From Omphiscola glabra (lineage: Eukaryota > Mollusca > Gastropoda > Lymnaeidae): DNA of 64,000 nucleotides. Under the pieces are notes generated by a model that saw nothing but the letters and a program-made list of their open reading frames with translations, had not been told where the DNA came from and made no database searches. Positions 24,042-37,467 of the stretch are shown piece by piece. The stretch spans positions 9,913,784-9,977,783 of the forward strand of contig OZ024808.1 of NCBI GenBank assembly GCA_964017045.1, in the 5' to 3' direction. Position 1 is the first letter of the stretch. Each line of letters begins with the position of its first letter. A program made the position numbers and the translations under genes.

Positions 24042-24342
24042 GGCGGGGGGGGGGGGTGATCACGGACAAATTGAGCTCACCAACACAGATCGGGTCATGC
24101 AGTCTGCTTACGTGGGCAGCTGTTGGCTGAGCGTGTGTGTGTGGGGGTGTGGGGAATGTGCGTGGCTGCTGACGTACGCAGATCTGCTGCGAGCTTAACT
24201 CTGACCTACTTGACAATTGTCAAGTCAGCTCACTAGGGAGGGGGGGGGGTGATTGTACAACAGAGTGCTATGATCCATTCGATGGCGCCGGTGTAAGACA
24301 TTATTGCAAACAAAATAGTTAGTTAGTAAGAAGCAGCCTATA

Positions 24343-24618
24343 ACAGTGATTCTCAGCAGGTGGTAGATGTACCATGGGCGGTACAGTGCCTTGTTACAAA
24401 GTGATTCTCAACAGGTGGTACATGTACCATTGGCGGTACAGTGCATTGTTACAAACTGATTCTCAACAGGTGGTACATGTACCATTGGCGGTACAGTGCG
24501 TTGTTACAAAGTGATTCTCAACAGGTGGTAGATGTACCATTGGCGGTACAGTGCATTGTTACAAAGTGATTCTCAACAGGTGGTACATGTACCATTGGCG
24601 GTACAGTGCATTGTTACA
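24343..24618. repeat. 55-bp tandem repeat with hAT-tip-like unit, 5 copies
   Basis: Each unit contains AGTGATTCTCAACAGGTGGT and GGCGGTACAGTG. The first reads CAGTGATTCTCAGCAGGTGG, resembling a hAT terminal inverted repeat. Confidence 0.9.
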
Positions 24619-24884
24619 AGCGGTGCCCACAAAGTGACGCAAAGACATTTTTAGATATACAAACCATCCATCCCAACATCAATAAGGCAGAATAAAACAA
24701 GCAAACTTTAATGAAAAAGCCTTAAATTATTTTTTAAAACAAAAAGTGAGTTATATATTGTCAGCAAAAAATACATTTTAATGTTTAATTATCTGAGCCG
24801 GTTTTGTAAAATTGAGATTTTAAATAATTAAAAAATAAATTAAAAAAACTGAATTAATATTTTAAGAAAAAAAAAGAAAATATT

Positions 24885-25608
24885 TTCATATAACAATTCT
24901 CTCTCACACACAGTGGCGTAGCGAGCTTAACTCGCGCCCGGGGCACAATACCTTTTTAGCTCTCTCTCACACCCCACACTTCATATAACAACGCTCTCTC
25001 TCACACCCCACACTTCATATAACAATGCTATCTCTCACACCCTACACAACAATGCTCTCTCTCTCTCATACCACACACTTCATATAACAATGCTCTCTCT
25101 CATACCACACACTTCATACAACAATGCTCTCTCTCTCACACCCCACACAACAATGCTCTCTCTCACACCCCACACTTCATATAACAATGCTCTCTCTCAC
25201 ACTCCACACAACAATGCTCTCTCTCACAGCACACACTTCATACAACAATGCTCTCTCTCACACCCCACACTTCATATAACAATGCTCTCTCTCACACCCC
25301 ACACAACAATGCTCTCTCTCTCATACCACACACTTCATATAACAATGCTCTCTCTCATACCACACACTTCATACAACAATACTCTCTCTCTCACACCCCA
25401 CACAACAATGCTCTCTCTCACACCCCACACTTCATACAACAATGCTCTCTCTCACACCCCACACTTCATATAACAATGCTCTCTCTCACACCCCACACAA
25501 CAATGCTCTCTCTCACAGCACACACTTCATACAACAATGCTCTCTCTCACACCCCACACTTCATATAACAATGCTCTCTCTCACACCCCACACTTCATAT
25601 AACAAAGA
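24885..25608. repeat. CT/CA-rich minisatellite (AACAATGCTCTCTCTCACAC core)
   Basis: About 20 units of alternating length (with or without CTTCATATAACAA). A truncated family A MITE interrupts the array at 24911-24960. Confidence 0.93.
24911..24960 (+). mobile_element. hAT MITE family A, truncated copy 3
   Basis: Only the first ~50 bp of the family A element is present (CAGTGGCGTAGCGAGCTTAA through CTTTTTAG). It is embedded in the CTCTCTCACAC minisatellite, which continues on both sides. Confidence 0.85.
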
Positions 25609-25800
25609 GGATAAAACATCCCTTACTTTCTTCGCGTTATATAATATGTGCACTGTCTCTTATCTCTCTTATCTCTCTTGTTTGAAGAACTCTACGGAGC
25701 TGACATTTTTTACAGGGCTATGTCTCGATGGAGAGTTTATTTTAATATGTCAAATTAAGGTGGTTTGAGCTGTACCAACTGAAGAGCCTAGAGCGTGGGT

Positions 25801-25900
25801 TGGCGGGCGTGCACACAATTCAATTTGGCGGGCGTGCACACAATTCAATTTGGCGGGCGTGCACACAATTCAATTTGGCGGGCGTGCACACAATTCAATT
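25801..25900. repeat. 25-bp tandem repeat, 4 identical copies
   Basis: Exactly 100 bp (TGGCGGGCGTGCACACAATT + CAATT). The array directly abuts the foldback element at 25901. Confidence 0.95.
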
Positions 25901-26157
25901 TGATCGAACGGAAATTTGGTCGAATCTTTGTTTTTCAGTACACACGTTAAAATGTTCGTCGAATTTCCTTTTGAACGCACTCTACTATAAAGTAAAACAA
26001 AATAATGCATTCAAAAGTCAAAAAGAAATTTAACGCAAAATTTTAACGTGTGAACTGAAAAAAAGATTCGACCACCTTTCCGTTCGATCAAATTTCCGTC
26101 GATCAAGTTTCAGTCGACAAAATTTATTTCAAACAAATTGCCGGATACGAATGCTAA
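25901..26157. mobile_element. Palindromic foldback MITE family C, copy 2 (left tip replaced)
   Basis: It has the same arms and core as the 16243 copy, ending CAAATTGCCGGATAC. The left tip is missing; in its place a 25-bp tandem array runs directly into the arm. Confidence 0.78.
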
Positions 26158-26544
26158 CAGCACTTAAGTCATATTTTTGTCAAAATCAATAGGTGACCTT
26201 TCCTTATCCTGTTTAGCCAAGTGTATTTTATAAATATGAAGACCTTGAAATGTACACAAGTCCCTTACTTAGACAAATGATCACATTTTAAAGATGGAAA
26301 TGATATTTAAATTCCATAATCTCAAAATGGGTACTTTTAGCACAGAGGTCTTAAAATAAATTGTGCAGTTTTGCATGAACGACGTGATGTCGTAAAAGTA
26401 TACCTTTTCTTACAACTTTCTTGAACTTTTGCTCAAAAAATTTGGTAACCATTGTCACTTGACAAGGCTGTATTATTGTTCAAACTATTTTGTAACTGGC
26501 GCAGAACGAGAAGAAATGGGGGAGTAGAAAGGTTAATTAAAATG

Positions 26545-27140
26545 CAGGAATTGGAGGGTTAGACTGCAAGAGTTGAAGGGTTAGTTAAACTGAAGGAGTT
26601 GAAGGGTTAATTAAACTGAAGGAGTTGAAGGGTTAATTAAACTGAAGGAGTTGAAGGGTTAATTAAACTGAATGTTTTGAAGCGTTAATTAAACTGAAGG
26701 AGTTAAAGGGTTAATTAAACTGAAGGAGTTAAAGGGTTAATTAAACTGAATGTTTTGAAGGGTTAATTAAACTGAATGTTTTGAAGCGTTAATTAAACTG
26801 AAGAAGTTAAAGGGTTAATTAAACTGAAGGAGTTGAAGGGTTAGTTAAACTGGAGGAGTTGAAGGTTTAATTAAACTGAAGGAGTTGAAGGGTTAGTTAA
26901 ACTGAAGGAGTTGAAGGGTTAGTTAAACTGAATGAGTTGAAGGGATAATTAAACTGAAGGAGTTGAAGGGTTAGTTAAACTGAAGGAGTTGAAGGGTTAA
27001 TGAAACTGAAGGAGTTGAAGGGTTAATTAAACTGAAGGAGTTGAAGGGTTAATGAAACTGAAGGAGTTGAGGGGTTAATGAAACTGAAGGAGTTGAAGGG
27101 TTAATTAAACTGAAGGAGTTCAAGGGTTAATTAAACTGCA
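26545..27140. repeat. 26-bp minisatellite (GAAGGAGTTGAAGGGTTAAT core)
   Basis: About 22 copies, with TGTTTTGAAGCG variants recurring in the first third. Confidence 0.94.
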
Positions 27141-29397
27141 TGAATAAATTAATAAAACTGAAAGAGTTAAAATGTTTAGCCTGCTGTTTAATAGTGCAAT
27201 CCAACATTTAAACCAGGGACGTCATTTTGGGTAGGGCAGGGCAGGGGGCATTTGCAACTCCCCACCCACTTTTGAATTGCCATGTTTTATTTAAATTGCT
27301 ATGTCTATGTAAACCATGTACTGTGGCGCCTCCACTCCAGTAACAAACAACTCAACAAGCCGGCCACGTTTTGGTTTTGTCGTCCCCCCTCCCTCCCCTT
27401 TCCCCCCCCCCCCCCCCCACAACCCATGAAACCACCTGAACTGTAATAAAGTTCCTGCTTCGAGGCCGCCATTGGTAGCAGAAAAAGTAAAGCCATTCCG
27501 GAGGTTTCCGTTTAAATGGCCCGGACTTTGTTCTGTCATCCATTGGTTTGGCCAAGGTGCATACCGTGCGCACACATCAGGGCCCAAGAATCTAGGTCAT
27601 GGCACGTCTGCTATCAGCGCGGGTACAACTAAACGGGAACACGCCTAATGAAACAGACGCCTACCCTTACACGAGACTAGCATTCACCCATAGACGCCTA
27701 CCCTTACACGAGACTAGCAATCACCCATAGACGCCTACCCTTACCCTACACTGACACTAAACATTATAAAGAAAGGAAGTGGCCCGGGATGGGGGGGGGC
27801 CCGATCTTTGCTTAAATTATGTGTAGCGTATACGTTATAAGGGGCGTGGACTGGACCCGCCAACTAGCCCCCCCTCCCCCGGTCTTAAATCACTCCACTC
27901 TAATGCATACCTTGATTAACACAACAAAGATATTTCAGCCGGATGTCAATCAGACCAGATGCATCTTTGGTCATACTAATCACAATGATATAAACAGCGG
28001 CAGCGGGGTGGGGTGATAGATGGAAGGGAAGGTTATCGACCCCACAGGGGTCCAGAATGAGCAGACGTCAACGATTTTTGTCGTTGCGTGGCTTAGTCAT
28101 CCTGGCCACGCGATGCTGGATACCATCCCTTTGTTTGCCTGTCCCCGTGTTGTGACAACATTGGGACATCGGTTTCACTCGTCTAACAACGGGCACCTCC
28201 CTCCAGTCAATCAAGCTTGGTCGACACAGCACACAACACGCGGCACACTTCGTTACGACTAGACATAACATGGCGGCACTAACACTACCACATACTGCGA
28301 CCCAATTACCGAAAAAAAAAAAATTTCGGCGAATGCAGTCCCCGGTCATTTTCCTATCCCCACCCGTTTTCTGGACACAACCTTCGGGCAGGATATTCCT
28401 TTTCCAAGAAAAAAAATTGTTCTCTGAAAATTTGCAGTTCAAGAATCTTTAGTTACGCCCATGAGAAGACCCCACTCTTAATAAAAAAAAAATATGTATA
28501 CATATCCTTCGGGGAGAGAAGTCAGGGATATAAGAAGCTAAAACCGTTATCGAGCTTCCCCTACCCACCCCGACATCCAGAAACAGTTTATAACACCGCC
28601 AATATCCGGCGCCCCCCCCCCCTCCCCAAATCCCGAGGTTCAGTTGTACTACTGGCTGCTACCAGGCCAGACGTAGTAGGATTGGAAGGCAAGCGTGGTT
28701 TAACAGCACGGACGTTCATCCTGAGTCATTCAGTCGGCAAATCCAGATTCAGGGGCCCATTCCATTCTCGTTGTTATCCAGATTTCGGGGCTCCATTCCT
28801 TTCACGTTGCCAATAGTAAGAATGTAGGACCTACCTCCCCCCCCCCAACCCAAATCTTTATAGCTACACAGTTGTACCTCGCTATGGCTATCACAATATG
28901 AGAATCGGAACCCGCTTGATAGGAAGGAAAGGTTGATAAGTGAAATGCTGACATTTAAAAGATGTACTGTAAGTTTGATAGAAAAGTCCTGGGCTTTATC
29001 CGACAATGGCTTAGTTGTTTTAGTTGTGCGTTAATGAATGGAGTCTTATAGCACCGCCCTACGTGCCTCGCCCACTGAAAGAAATGGGGGGGGGGGGGTG
29101 TTGTTCTAAATATAGCACCACCTTCAACGGCGTAGATTGTATTACAAGGACTGTTGCGGGGTAATAACTCCCCCCCCCCCACCACTGGTCAGTTTAGTCT
29201 GGCAATTACGTGGTGGTTCTTTGGGTTGAGCTCGTGCCCCCCCCCCGCCCCCAACTCATTTGTATTCCTAAATAATATTTAAAATATAAACCACGTGATT
29301 CATCTCGGCGGTGTGTTGTTCCCACGATATCAATTTATGTGGTATTTAAAAGACAACCGTCTGATCATTTGACAACCAAACCGTCTCACTCTTAGAG
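27141..29397. other. Intergenic, no gene seen
   Basis: A 37-bp unit is repeated about 2.5 times at 27650-27740 (GACGCCTACCCTTACACGAG). Many G or C runs occur (for example 27403-27418). The short frames have no recognisable domains. Confidence 0.4.
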
Positions 29398-29595
29398 CAG
29401 TGGTCCTCAACTCTCCTAATACCGCGACCTTTTAGAACAGTTTCTCATGTTGTGGTGACCCCCCAGCCACGAAATGATTTTCGTTGCCACTTCATAAATG
29501 TAGAGTATACGCGTTTTCCGATGGTCTTAGGCGCCCCCTGGCAAAGGGTACTTCGACCCCCAAAGGGGTCGAGACCCACAGATTGAGAACCGCTG
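29398..29595 (-). mobile_element. SPIN-like hAT MITE, copy 4
   Basis: The element is 198 bp, inverse orientation, starting CAGTGGTCCTCAACTCTCCT and ending AGATTGAGAACCGCTG. The flanks TCTTAGAG and ACTTAGAG match at 7 of 8 positions. Confidence 0.85.
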
Positions 29596-30459
29596 ACTTA
29601 GAGGAAGAGTGTGAGAACGCTTTGGTGGATACAGAGGTGCGCACGTGCATTCCCCTTCCCGCAAAACCTCATCCCTGTGTGTGTGTGGAAGGGTGGGGAA
29701 TAACATAATAATACTATTACTGTATTATAAAAGAAACGAAGTTATATTTATAATTTATCATAATGGAACAATTTTATAGATATGTTGATAGATATGGATT
29801 GTATCACGATATTTCCCAAACTGCTCTAGTTCTACGACGCCACACACCCCCCTCCCCCAGCCTTTTCCACGCGTTACTCTCTGAAAAATATTTCTTGCGA
29901 GAGATTCATGTCTGAGTGAATCTATCAAAGTACCGGTTCACTCGTAATAGAATTGGTACAGTTAACTGTTGTGTTTTGTACAAATAACCAGCCATGTGAC
30001 AACGACTGTGGGAAAGGAGTCTGAGAGAAGAAAGACAGTCGCTGAACTGAGTCCTGACTCACGCACCTGTCCCCGGGGCGCCAACGGGAGGCGTGGAGAG
30101 CAAGTGGTTGGCTCATTTTTTAACCGATTCTTCCGATGTCTCCACCTGGTCGTCTTTGTGTGCCAGGACGAGGCCTTGACCCCGAACCCCTGCCATTCAA
30201 AATCTCGCACGTGAGACATCAACTCACACCAGCGTTCGTGTGTGTTTAAACCCCCATGGCCACGGTGGGAAAATTACACATTGACACGTCCACCGACAGG
30301 TTCCAAAAATAGCCATCGGCCTGGAAGTCTATATAGTGGTGATAAGGGGGGGGGGGAGAGACTGCAATTAACCCTTAGCTGCACGTTCTAAAAATAGAAC
30401 TGATGTAATCGTTTTTCTAAAACAATAACTGATGAACAAATGGCGAAATATTTTTTTTT
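29596..30459. other. Intergenic, no gene seen
   Basis: Non-repetitive DNA with short frames on both strands around 29925-30222 that show no known domain. Confidence 0.4.
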
Positions 30460-30610
30460 TGGGGGGGGGGGCTGGGCGGTCAATCCCAAGTTTGTGGACT
30501 GGAGTTCAATCCCCAGCAAAAGTCAAGACCAGAAAGAAAAAAAAAATACACTACCAGCACTTCGGATGGATGGCACTGGTCAGGACATGACCAGCTTAAT
30601 GCTTTAATAT
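30460..30610 (+). mobile_element. Possible tRNA-derived SINE fragment
   Basis: A GCTGGGCGGTCA start is followed by a box-B-like GGAGTTCAATCCCC (30501-30514) and CAGC, then a unique tail. The spacing fits a tRNA-derived head, but box A is poor and no second copy was found in the window. Confidence 0.35.
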
Positions 30611-30961
30611 GGGAAAAAAAACCCACTACAATTACTACAATACCGGTAATCGATTTTTAATTTGTTTTGATGAAGCTTTCAACATTCATTGAAATCTACA
30701 GTGAATACCATGACCAAAAGTTAAAAACTTGGCTTGGCCACGTAGTGAGCAAAGTTGAGGATGAACTGATTTCTTGCCAGGACTTGTGGAACGGTTCTCA
30801 GTGTACCGGCATTGATGTTTTTTTTTTTATCAACGTACCAGCACCGAGTAATTGATTGTAGTCCCTGGTCTGGACACGTACGGATGATCTTAATGTGAAA
30901 TTATGATGTGCCAAACCATTTATCGTTATCTCGGTACTTGAGTAGTAGTAGATTCTACTAC

Positions 30962-31280
30962 CAGTGGTGGGTAAACTACGGACCGCGGGCCACATGCAGC
31001 CCGGCAACTGATGTTATGCGGCCCCTGAGGGAATTAAGAAATTTAAAAAAAAAAAAAATCGTTTTTTAAGTTATCTTGTTGAATATTACAGCATTTCATG
31101 TAACGTTATGATGGTTTTAGTTTCAACATTTAATAAAATTTCTTTCCAGTTTTCTATTTTTGTAAACAGTCTTTGACATTCGTAATGAAATTCTTATATT
31201 TAATACGGCGAAATATATATGCGGCCCTCCAACAGCTTTTCATGTGTCAATGTGACGCACACAAAGTTTGCCCACTCCTG
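30962..31280. mobile_element. hAT (Charlie-type) non-autonomous element
   Basis: The element is 319 bp. It starts CAGTGGTGGGTAAACTACGG, with CCGCGGGCC close behind, and ends AGTTTGCCCACTCCTG. These ends are typical of Charlie-group hAT families. The flanks TCTACTAC and TCCTACAC match at 6 of 8 positions. Confidence 0.75.
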
Positions 31281-31578
31281 TCCTACACGATGAAGGATGC
31301 ACACAGTGTATAGATAACAATGTTCATATTAAGATTACTGATAGCATCCAATTTATACGTAAGGATGAATGAACAATTTTCAATAGCTGTATTATTACTA
31401 TTATTATGTGCTACAACTGTATTGTGTTTCATAGTTCTAATATGCACCACAGCAGTACTGTGTTATAGTTGTAGTACTAAGTACCGTATGGGCTATTCTA
31501 ATAAAAACCATCACATTATTATACTCATATAGATGCCCAGCTCTGTACGGTATAATAAATATTTGTATACCTTTACTG

Positions 31579-31748
31579 TATGTCACTCGTGTTTTATATC
31601 TTACAGGTCTAGGTGGCCATCGTGAGTTAGGACACACCCATGCATAAATGGCACCGGGTAACATATGTCACTCGTGTTTTATATCTTACAGGTCTAGTTG
31701 TCATCGTGAGTTAGGACACACCCATGCATAAATGGCACCGGGTAACAT
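31579..31748. repeat. 85-bp direct duplication
   Basis: Two nearly identical 85-bp units start at 31579 and 31664 (TATGTCACTCGTGTTTTATA...). There is one visible change (CTAGGTGGCC versus CTAGTTGTC). Confidence 0.93.
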
Positions 31749-31823
31749 TAGGACATTGTGACATCACACTGTCAAACAAAGTTGAAAGAGAGGTAGAAAG
31801 AAATTGAAACCGATAGCCATAAC

Positions 31824-32125
31824 AAATGTACAGACATCTCACAATAACAAATGTACAGACACCTCACAAAAACAAATGTACAGACATCTCACAAAAACAA
31901 ATGTACAGACATCTCACAATAACAAATGTACAGACATCTCACAATAACAAATGTACAGACATCTCACAATAACAAATGTACAGACACCTCACAAAAACAA
32001 ATGTACAGACATCTCACAATAACAAATGTACAGACATCTCACAATAACAAATGTACAGACATCTCACAAAAACAAATGTACAGACATCTCACAATAACAA
32101 ATGTACAGACATCTCACAATGACAA
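31824..32125. repeat. 25-bp minisatellite (AACAAATGTACAGACATCTC core)
   Basis: About 12 highly conserved copies with ACAATA and ACAAAA variants. Confidence 0.95.
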
Positions 32126-32139
32126 ATATATTAAATGAA

Positions 32140-33462
32140 ACAATTTAACAAAGTGATTTGAATTCATTGCTGGAATGGCATTTTGTATTAATAAATTATT
32201 TGTCTCTTTCCATCATGTTGAGCAAAGGCAAAAATATTACATGTTATAATACAATGGGGGTAGAACAGTCAATCATTTAGAGCTTGGTCATTCATGCAGA
32301 ACAATCAAATTCAATCAGAACAACTCAAGTAGACTGCACACACACACATCAGAACATTCTTTTACACCCCCACCAATCACTCACACACCTTTTCATGTCA
32401 TCAATGGCCACACACAAGTGAGACAAATCATTGTAATGTTACATAACAGTCACACTTTTAACAACTGAGCCAGCTCAGAAAAATGTTCACACACTGGTCA
32501 CTCAATCACTCACAATGGTCACTCAAACTGCAACATGCACCAGTACAAATCAACAATAAGGCTGAAAGATATAAATTATCTACCATACAATACATATTCA
32601 TGACAACAAAAATGTCACTCAATTCATTAGAACTGACCAATGACCAGACGGCAGGAAATAAATTAACAAAAACCACACATCTCATACAAACAAATGTAAT
32701 AAAGTTGACCTCAGGCTAGGGAGTGGTCAATTTTTGACAACAGCCTGCAAGACCACATGTCTGCAATAGGGCTTAAGGCTTATATCAGAAAATAAGGTGA
32801 CCTAAAAGCTGAACAGGCCCAGAAGGACCTGCAAAATAATTAATTACCTGATGACATGAGTACAGTACAGATTATACAGGATATGAACTGACACTGGCCA
32901 GTAGTTGTTTAACAATGGTGAGCAGTTTTGGGTTGCAGAAGGTAATTTGGGGAGGGGGATGGGGGGGGGGGCTCCAAAAAAACATCTTTTAAAAATGGCC
33001 AGTGTAAGAGAATGGATACTGGTACTTAACAAAACTTCAGTGTCAGACCTATTAACACCCATGTCCTAGAAATTGAGAGGGAAGGGGCATGTTGTATTAA
33101 AGTCTACATCAGAAACTAACAAATTTGGAAACAGACTCAGGCTAAGTAACACGAAAACATATCCATATAAACACTTTCTCTCTCTAAAATTTAAAAACAA
33201 AGATTATAACGTAAATCAGTGGTTCCCAAACTTTTGAACATGAATGGGCCTCATTTCTAGAAAGCGCTTAATTACTAATAAAACCAAGGTGGCATGACCT
33301 GTGACACCAGGTCACATTCAAGTCATCAAGTTTTAAAAGGAAGCATGCAGTCTCCCATTGAATGGTTGGAGCACCACTGATTTGAACTTAAGTAAAAATT
33401 ATCCATAGATTATTCATCCATAATGTCTCAAGAGTTCGGACAGTATCCAGGATCCGCGCCAG
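32140..33462. other. Repeat-poor stretch, no gene assigned
   Basis: This AT-rich stretch has no tandem arrays and no long reading frame, unlike most of the window. It lies between the 25-bp array and the transmembrane-like frame. It may be a long 3' UTR of a minus-strand transcript, which is speculative. A degenerate hAT-like fragment lies at 33217-33379. Confidence 0.3.
33217..33379. mobile_element. Degenerate hAT-like fragment
   Basis: It starts CAGTGGTTCCCAAAC and ends with an imperfect inverted counterpart (GTTGGAGCACCACTG). No matching 8-bp flank was found. Confidence 0.4.
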
Positions 33463-33723
33463 CTATCCAGCGTCTCTCCGTCTCGGCCTGGCACCAATGT
33501 TAGCCGCCGGCCATCGGTCAGTGAACGCATCCACAATGATGACTGCAAGGAAGGCCATCATAAACTGAACGAGAACTGTCCAAGAAGCAAAGTACAGGGC
33601 CCTATTCCAGCGGAGCACCTGCATACTGCAGACGAATGTGGCCATGTCAGGCCCTTGGCATCCTCCAGGATCAGTAGATGACCAGTTAGGAAAAAAACGT
33701 AGACCAGTTATGGCGCAGGTCAA
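33463..33723 (-). CDS. Possible exon or small protein with one transmembrane segment, unrecognised
   Basis: This is an 86-codon frame immediately downstream of the IER-like gene, same strand, in ordinary (non-repeat) sequence. It contains a clear hydrophobic helix (LYFASWTVLVQFMMAFLAVI then IVDAF) preceded by two cysteines and NWSS, a possible glycosylation site. The tail is basic (RPRRR). The helix loosely recalls the last pore helix of four-domain cation channels, but I cannot establish homology. It could equally be a chance frame in the 3' flank of the IER-like gene, and no convincing splice acceptor was fixed. Confidence 0.25.
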   Translation of the reverse strand: MTCAITGLRFFPNWSSTDPGGCQGPDMATFVCSMQVLRWNRALYFASWTVLVQFMMAFLAVIIVDAFTDRWPAANIGARPRRRDAG

Positions 33724-33729
33724 ATTTTT

Positions 33730-33735
33730 TTTATT
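33730..33735 (-). terminator. Poly(A) signal of the IER-like gene
   Basis: AATAAA on the minus strand lies 100 nt after the stop codon of the IER-like ORF. It would give a short 3' UTR. Confidence 0.5.
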
Positions 33736-33834
33736 CCACCTTCTGGCAACGCGATTCTTTCTGTGCTTGGGGAATCCACAGAAATATCAGGTAAATAATT
33801 AATGATTGAATGTCTCACGTTCAGTTAATGCCAG

Positions 33835-35300
<1,466 letters not shown>

Positions 35301-36389
35301 CAATAGCATTGGCAAGAGGGAACCGAGAGGGGAGGAGAGGGAGGGAATTGGAGTCAGGCCGTTGACTCGTCTCGAAATATTGAAATATTGAATCGATTAG
35401 AGTTTTTCTATCAAATATTGATATAATAAGTAAATAAAAGAAGGATACGATGTTAAAAGTTGCCCCATGTTGTCATTATTAGGCGAAAGTTTTAAAATAA
35501 TTTTATAAATAACTGCTTTTACATTAAAGCATAGGCAAATCATGGGCGTAATCAGTCACATAAATATGATTATTAATTACAGATACTAGTTAAAAGGGGG
35601 TGGGGGGAGATGGCTTGAATTAATTTACGTTTCACATTTAGAGATTATAGATGGAAGCGGTCCTCAAATAGTCATCAGTTGCCGTATTTCTTTAATGCAT
35701 ATATATATACAAAAATCTTCAAACGAAAAATGTTAAACAAATATTTACATCACTGAACAGAGGACAGGTTAAATAAATGCAGTGCTATTGATTAGATACT
35801 CATACTCGGGCTCACTGGGATCATGCAGTCCGCATTGTGGTGACGTGTCTAGTTTTAATTTTCTTATGTTGGGGCATCGCGCATTCCTGGCCTAACTAAA
35901 TAACTGACTCGGATAAATAGTTTGCCTCACCCCCCCCCCCCCACCACACACACCTCCACTCAAGTTGTTCATGGTCTACAATTTCTTTGTGGGGCCGTCT
36001 GCTGGGAACGGTTATCTTCATCCCATCGCGCCTACTCACACGGGCATGCCGTAATTGGGTCACGTGACTAAGTGCAGCGGATCTACGCGGGCCTTGTGTA
36101 CGTCAGTCGTTCTTGTTGCACGACGGAAAGCTATAAATAGACGAGGGATAACCCCACCACTTGGTGGCCAAAGATAGACAGAAATTACCTAAAGCTATTT
36201 TTAGATTTAAAAAAATAATAAATGAAAGCAAAGAGGAAGGCATAAAATGTATGTCCGAAGCCGGGGTAGGTAAAAACCGTTGAACCGATTGACGTCAAAC
36301 CCACTTTTTTTTTTTGTTAAACTGCATTTCCGTAAGAAAGTTATGGGGTTGTCATTTTTTACGATATAAATTGTTTATGTATAAATCAC
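35301..36389. other. Intergenic, no gene seen
   Basis: AT-rich, C- and G-runs only. No gene or array was recognised. Confidence 0.4.
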
Positions 36390-36770
36390 GGGTAACAAAC
36401 AGACTTACAGACCAGACAGTAACAAACAGACTTACAGACCAGACAGTAACAAACAGACTTTACAGACCAGACTGTAACAAACAGACTTACAGACCAGACA
36501 GTAACAAACAGACTTACAGACAGGCAGTAACAAACAGACTTACAGATCAGACAGTAACAAACAGACTTACAGATCAGACAGTAACAAACAGACTAACAGA
36601 CCAGACTGTAACAAACAGACTTACAGACCAGACTGTAACAAACAGACTTACAGATCAGACAGTAACAAACAGACTTACAGATCAGACAGTAACAAACAGA
36701 CTTACAGACCAGACTGTAACAAACAGACTTACAGACCAGACTGTAACAAACAGACTTACAGACCAGACAG
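36390..36770. repeat. 27-bp minisatellite (GTAACAAACAGACTTACAGA core)
   Basis: About 14 copies. CCAGACAGT, CCAGACTGT and TCAGACAGT variants recur in an ordered way. Confidence 0.95.
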
Positions 36771-37467
36771 TTTCTATAATTTAGTATAAACATTGACTTC
36801 ACTTGTCCTTCAAACTTTTAAAATACGTTTTTTTAAATTTTAAATATCTATAAATTTAGAAGTCTATCTTTAAAATGCTATTTAAATATGAGTGTGCGTG
36901 GCATTTCCATGTTTTGTGAAAGTGACGCTCAAGTGCGACGTTCGCTGCGTAATTTGAAATTTCCACCTGAACAAGAATCGGAACGGTCATAGTCCGGGTG
37001 AAACATTTATTTCCGACGTCTGCCACTTCTCTGTTTCACCGCCACGTATTATGTGAAACTGTTTTATTTCTTTCTTTTCCCTTTTCTTTTCTTTGAACAA
37101 TATTTCAACTGCACGTAAAATTAGAAATACATTTAACGTAGTTCGTTGAATTAACATAACGAGAAAATGGCTGATCGTTCGAATCTAAACACAATATCGC
37201 AAGGATTTGGCGGTGGGTGGGTGGGGGTGGGCGGGGGGGGGGGGTGTACGCTCTTTGAGTCAGCAAATTTCTCATCTAAAAAAATTAAAATTAATATATT
37301 TTTGTAAACAAAACGACTGTACGTTACATTAGAGTAGGGCTTTACCCCCCTCCCCCCCACCCTACCCCCCCTTCCCCTTTCAGGACTCTCAAAGGTGGCA
37401 ATGAAAAAAAAAGGAAATGATATATTATCTTTTATTTCCTTTTATTTTGCTCCCCCCCCCCCCGCCC
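36771..37467. other. Intergenic, no gene seen
   Basis: AT-rich DNA with G/C-run clusters at 37209-37240 and 37345-37378. Confidence 0.4.
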
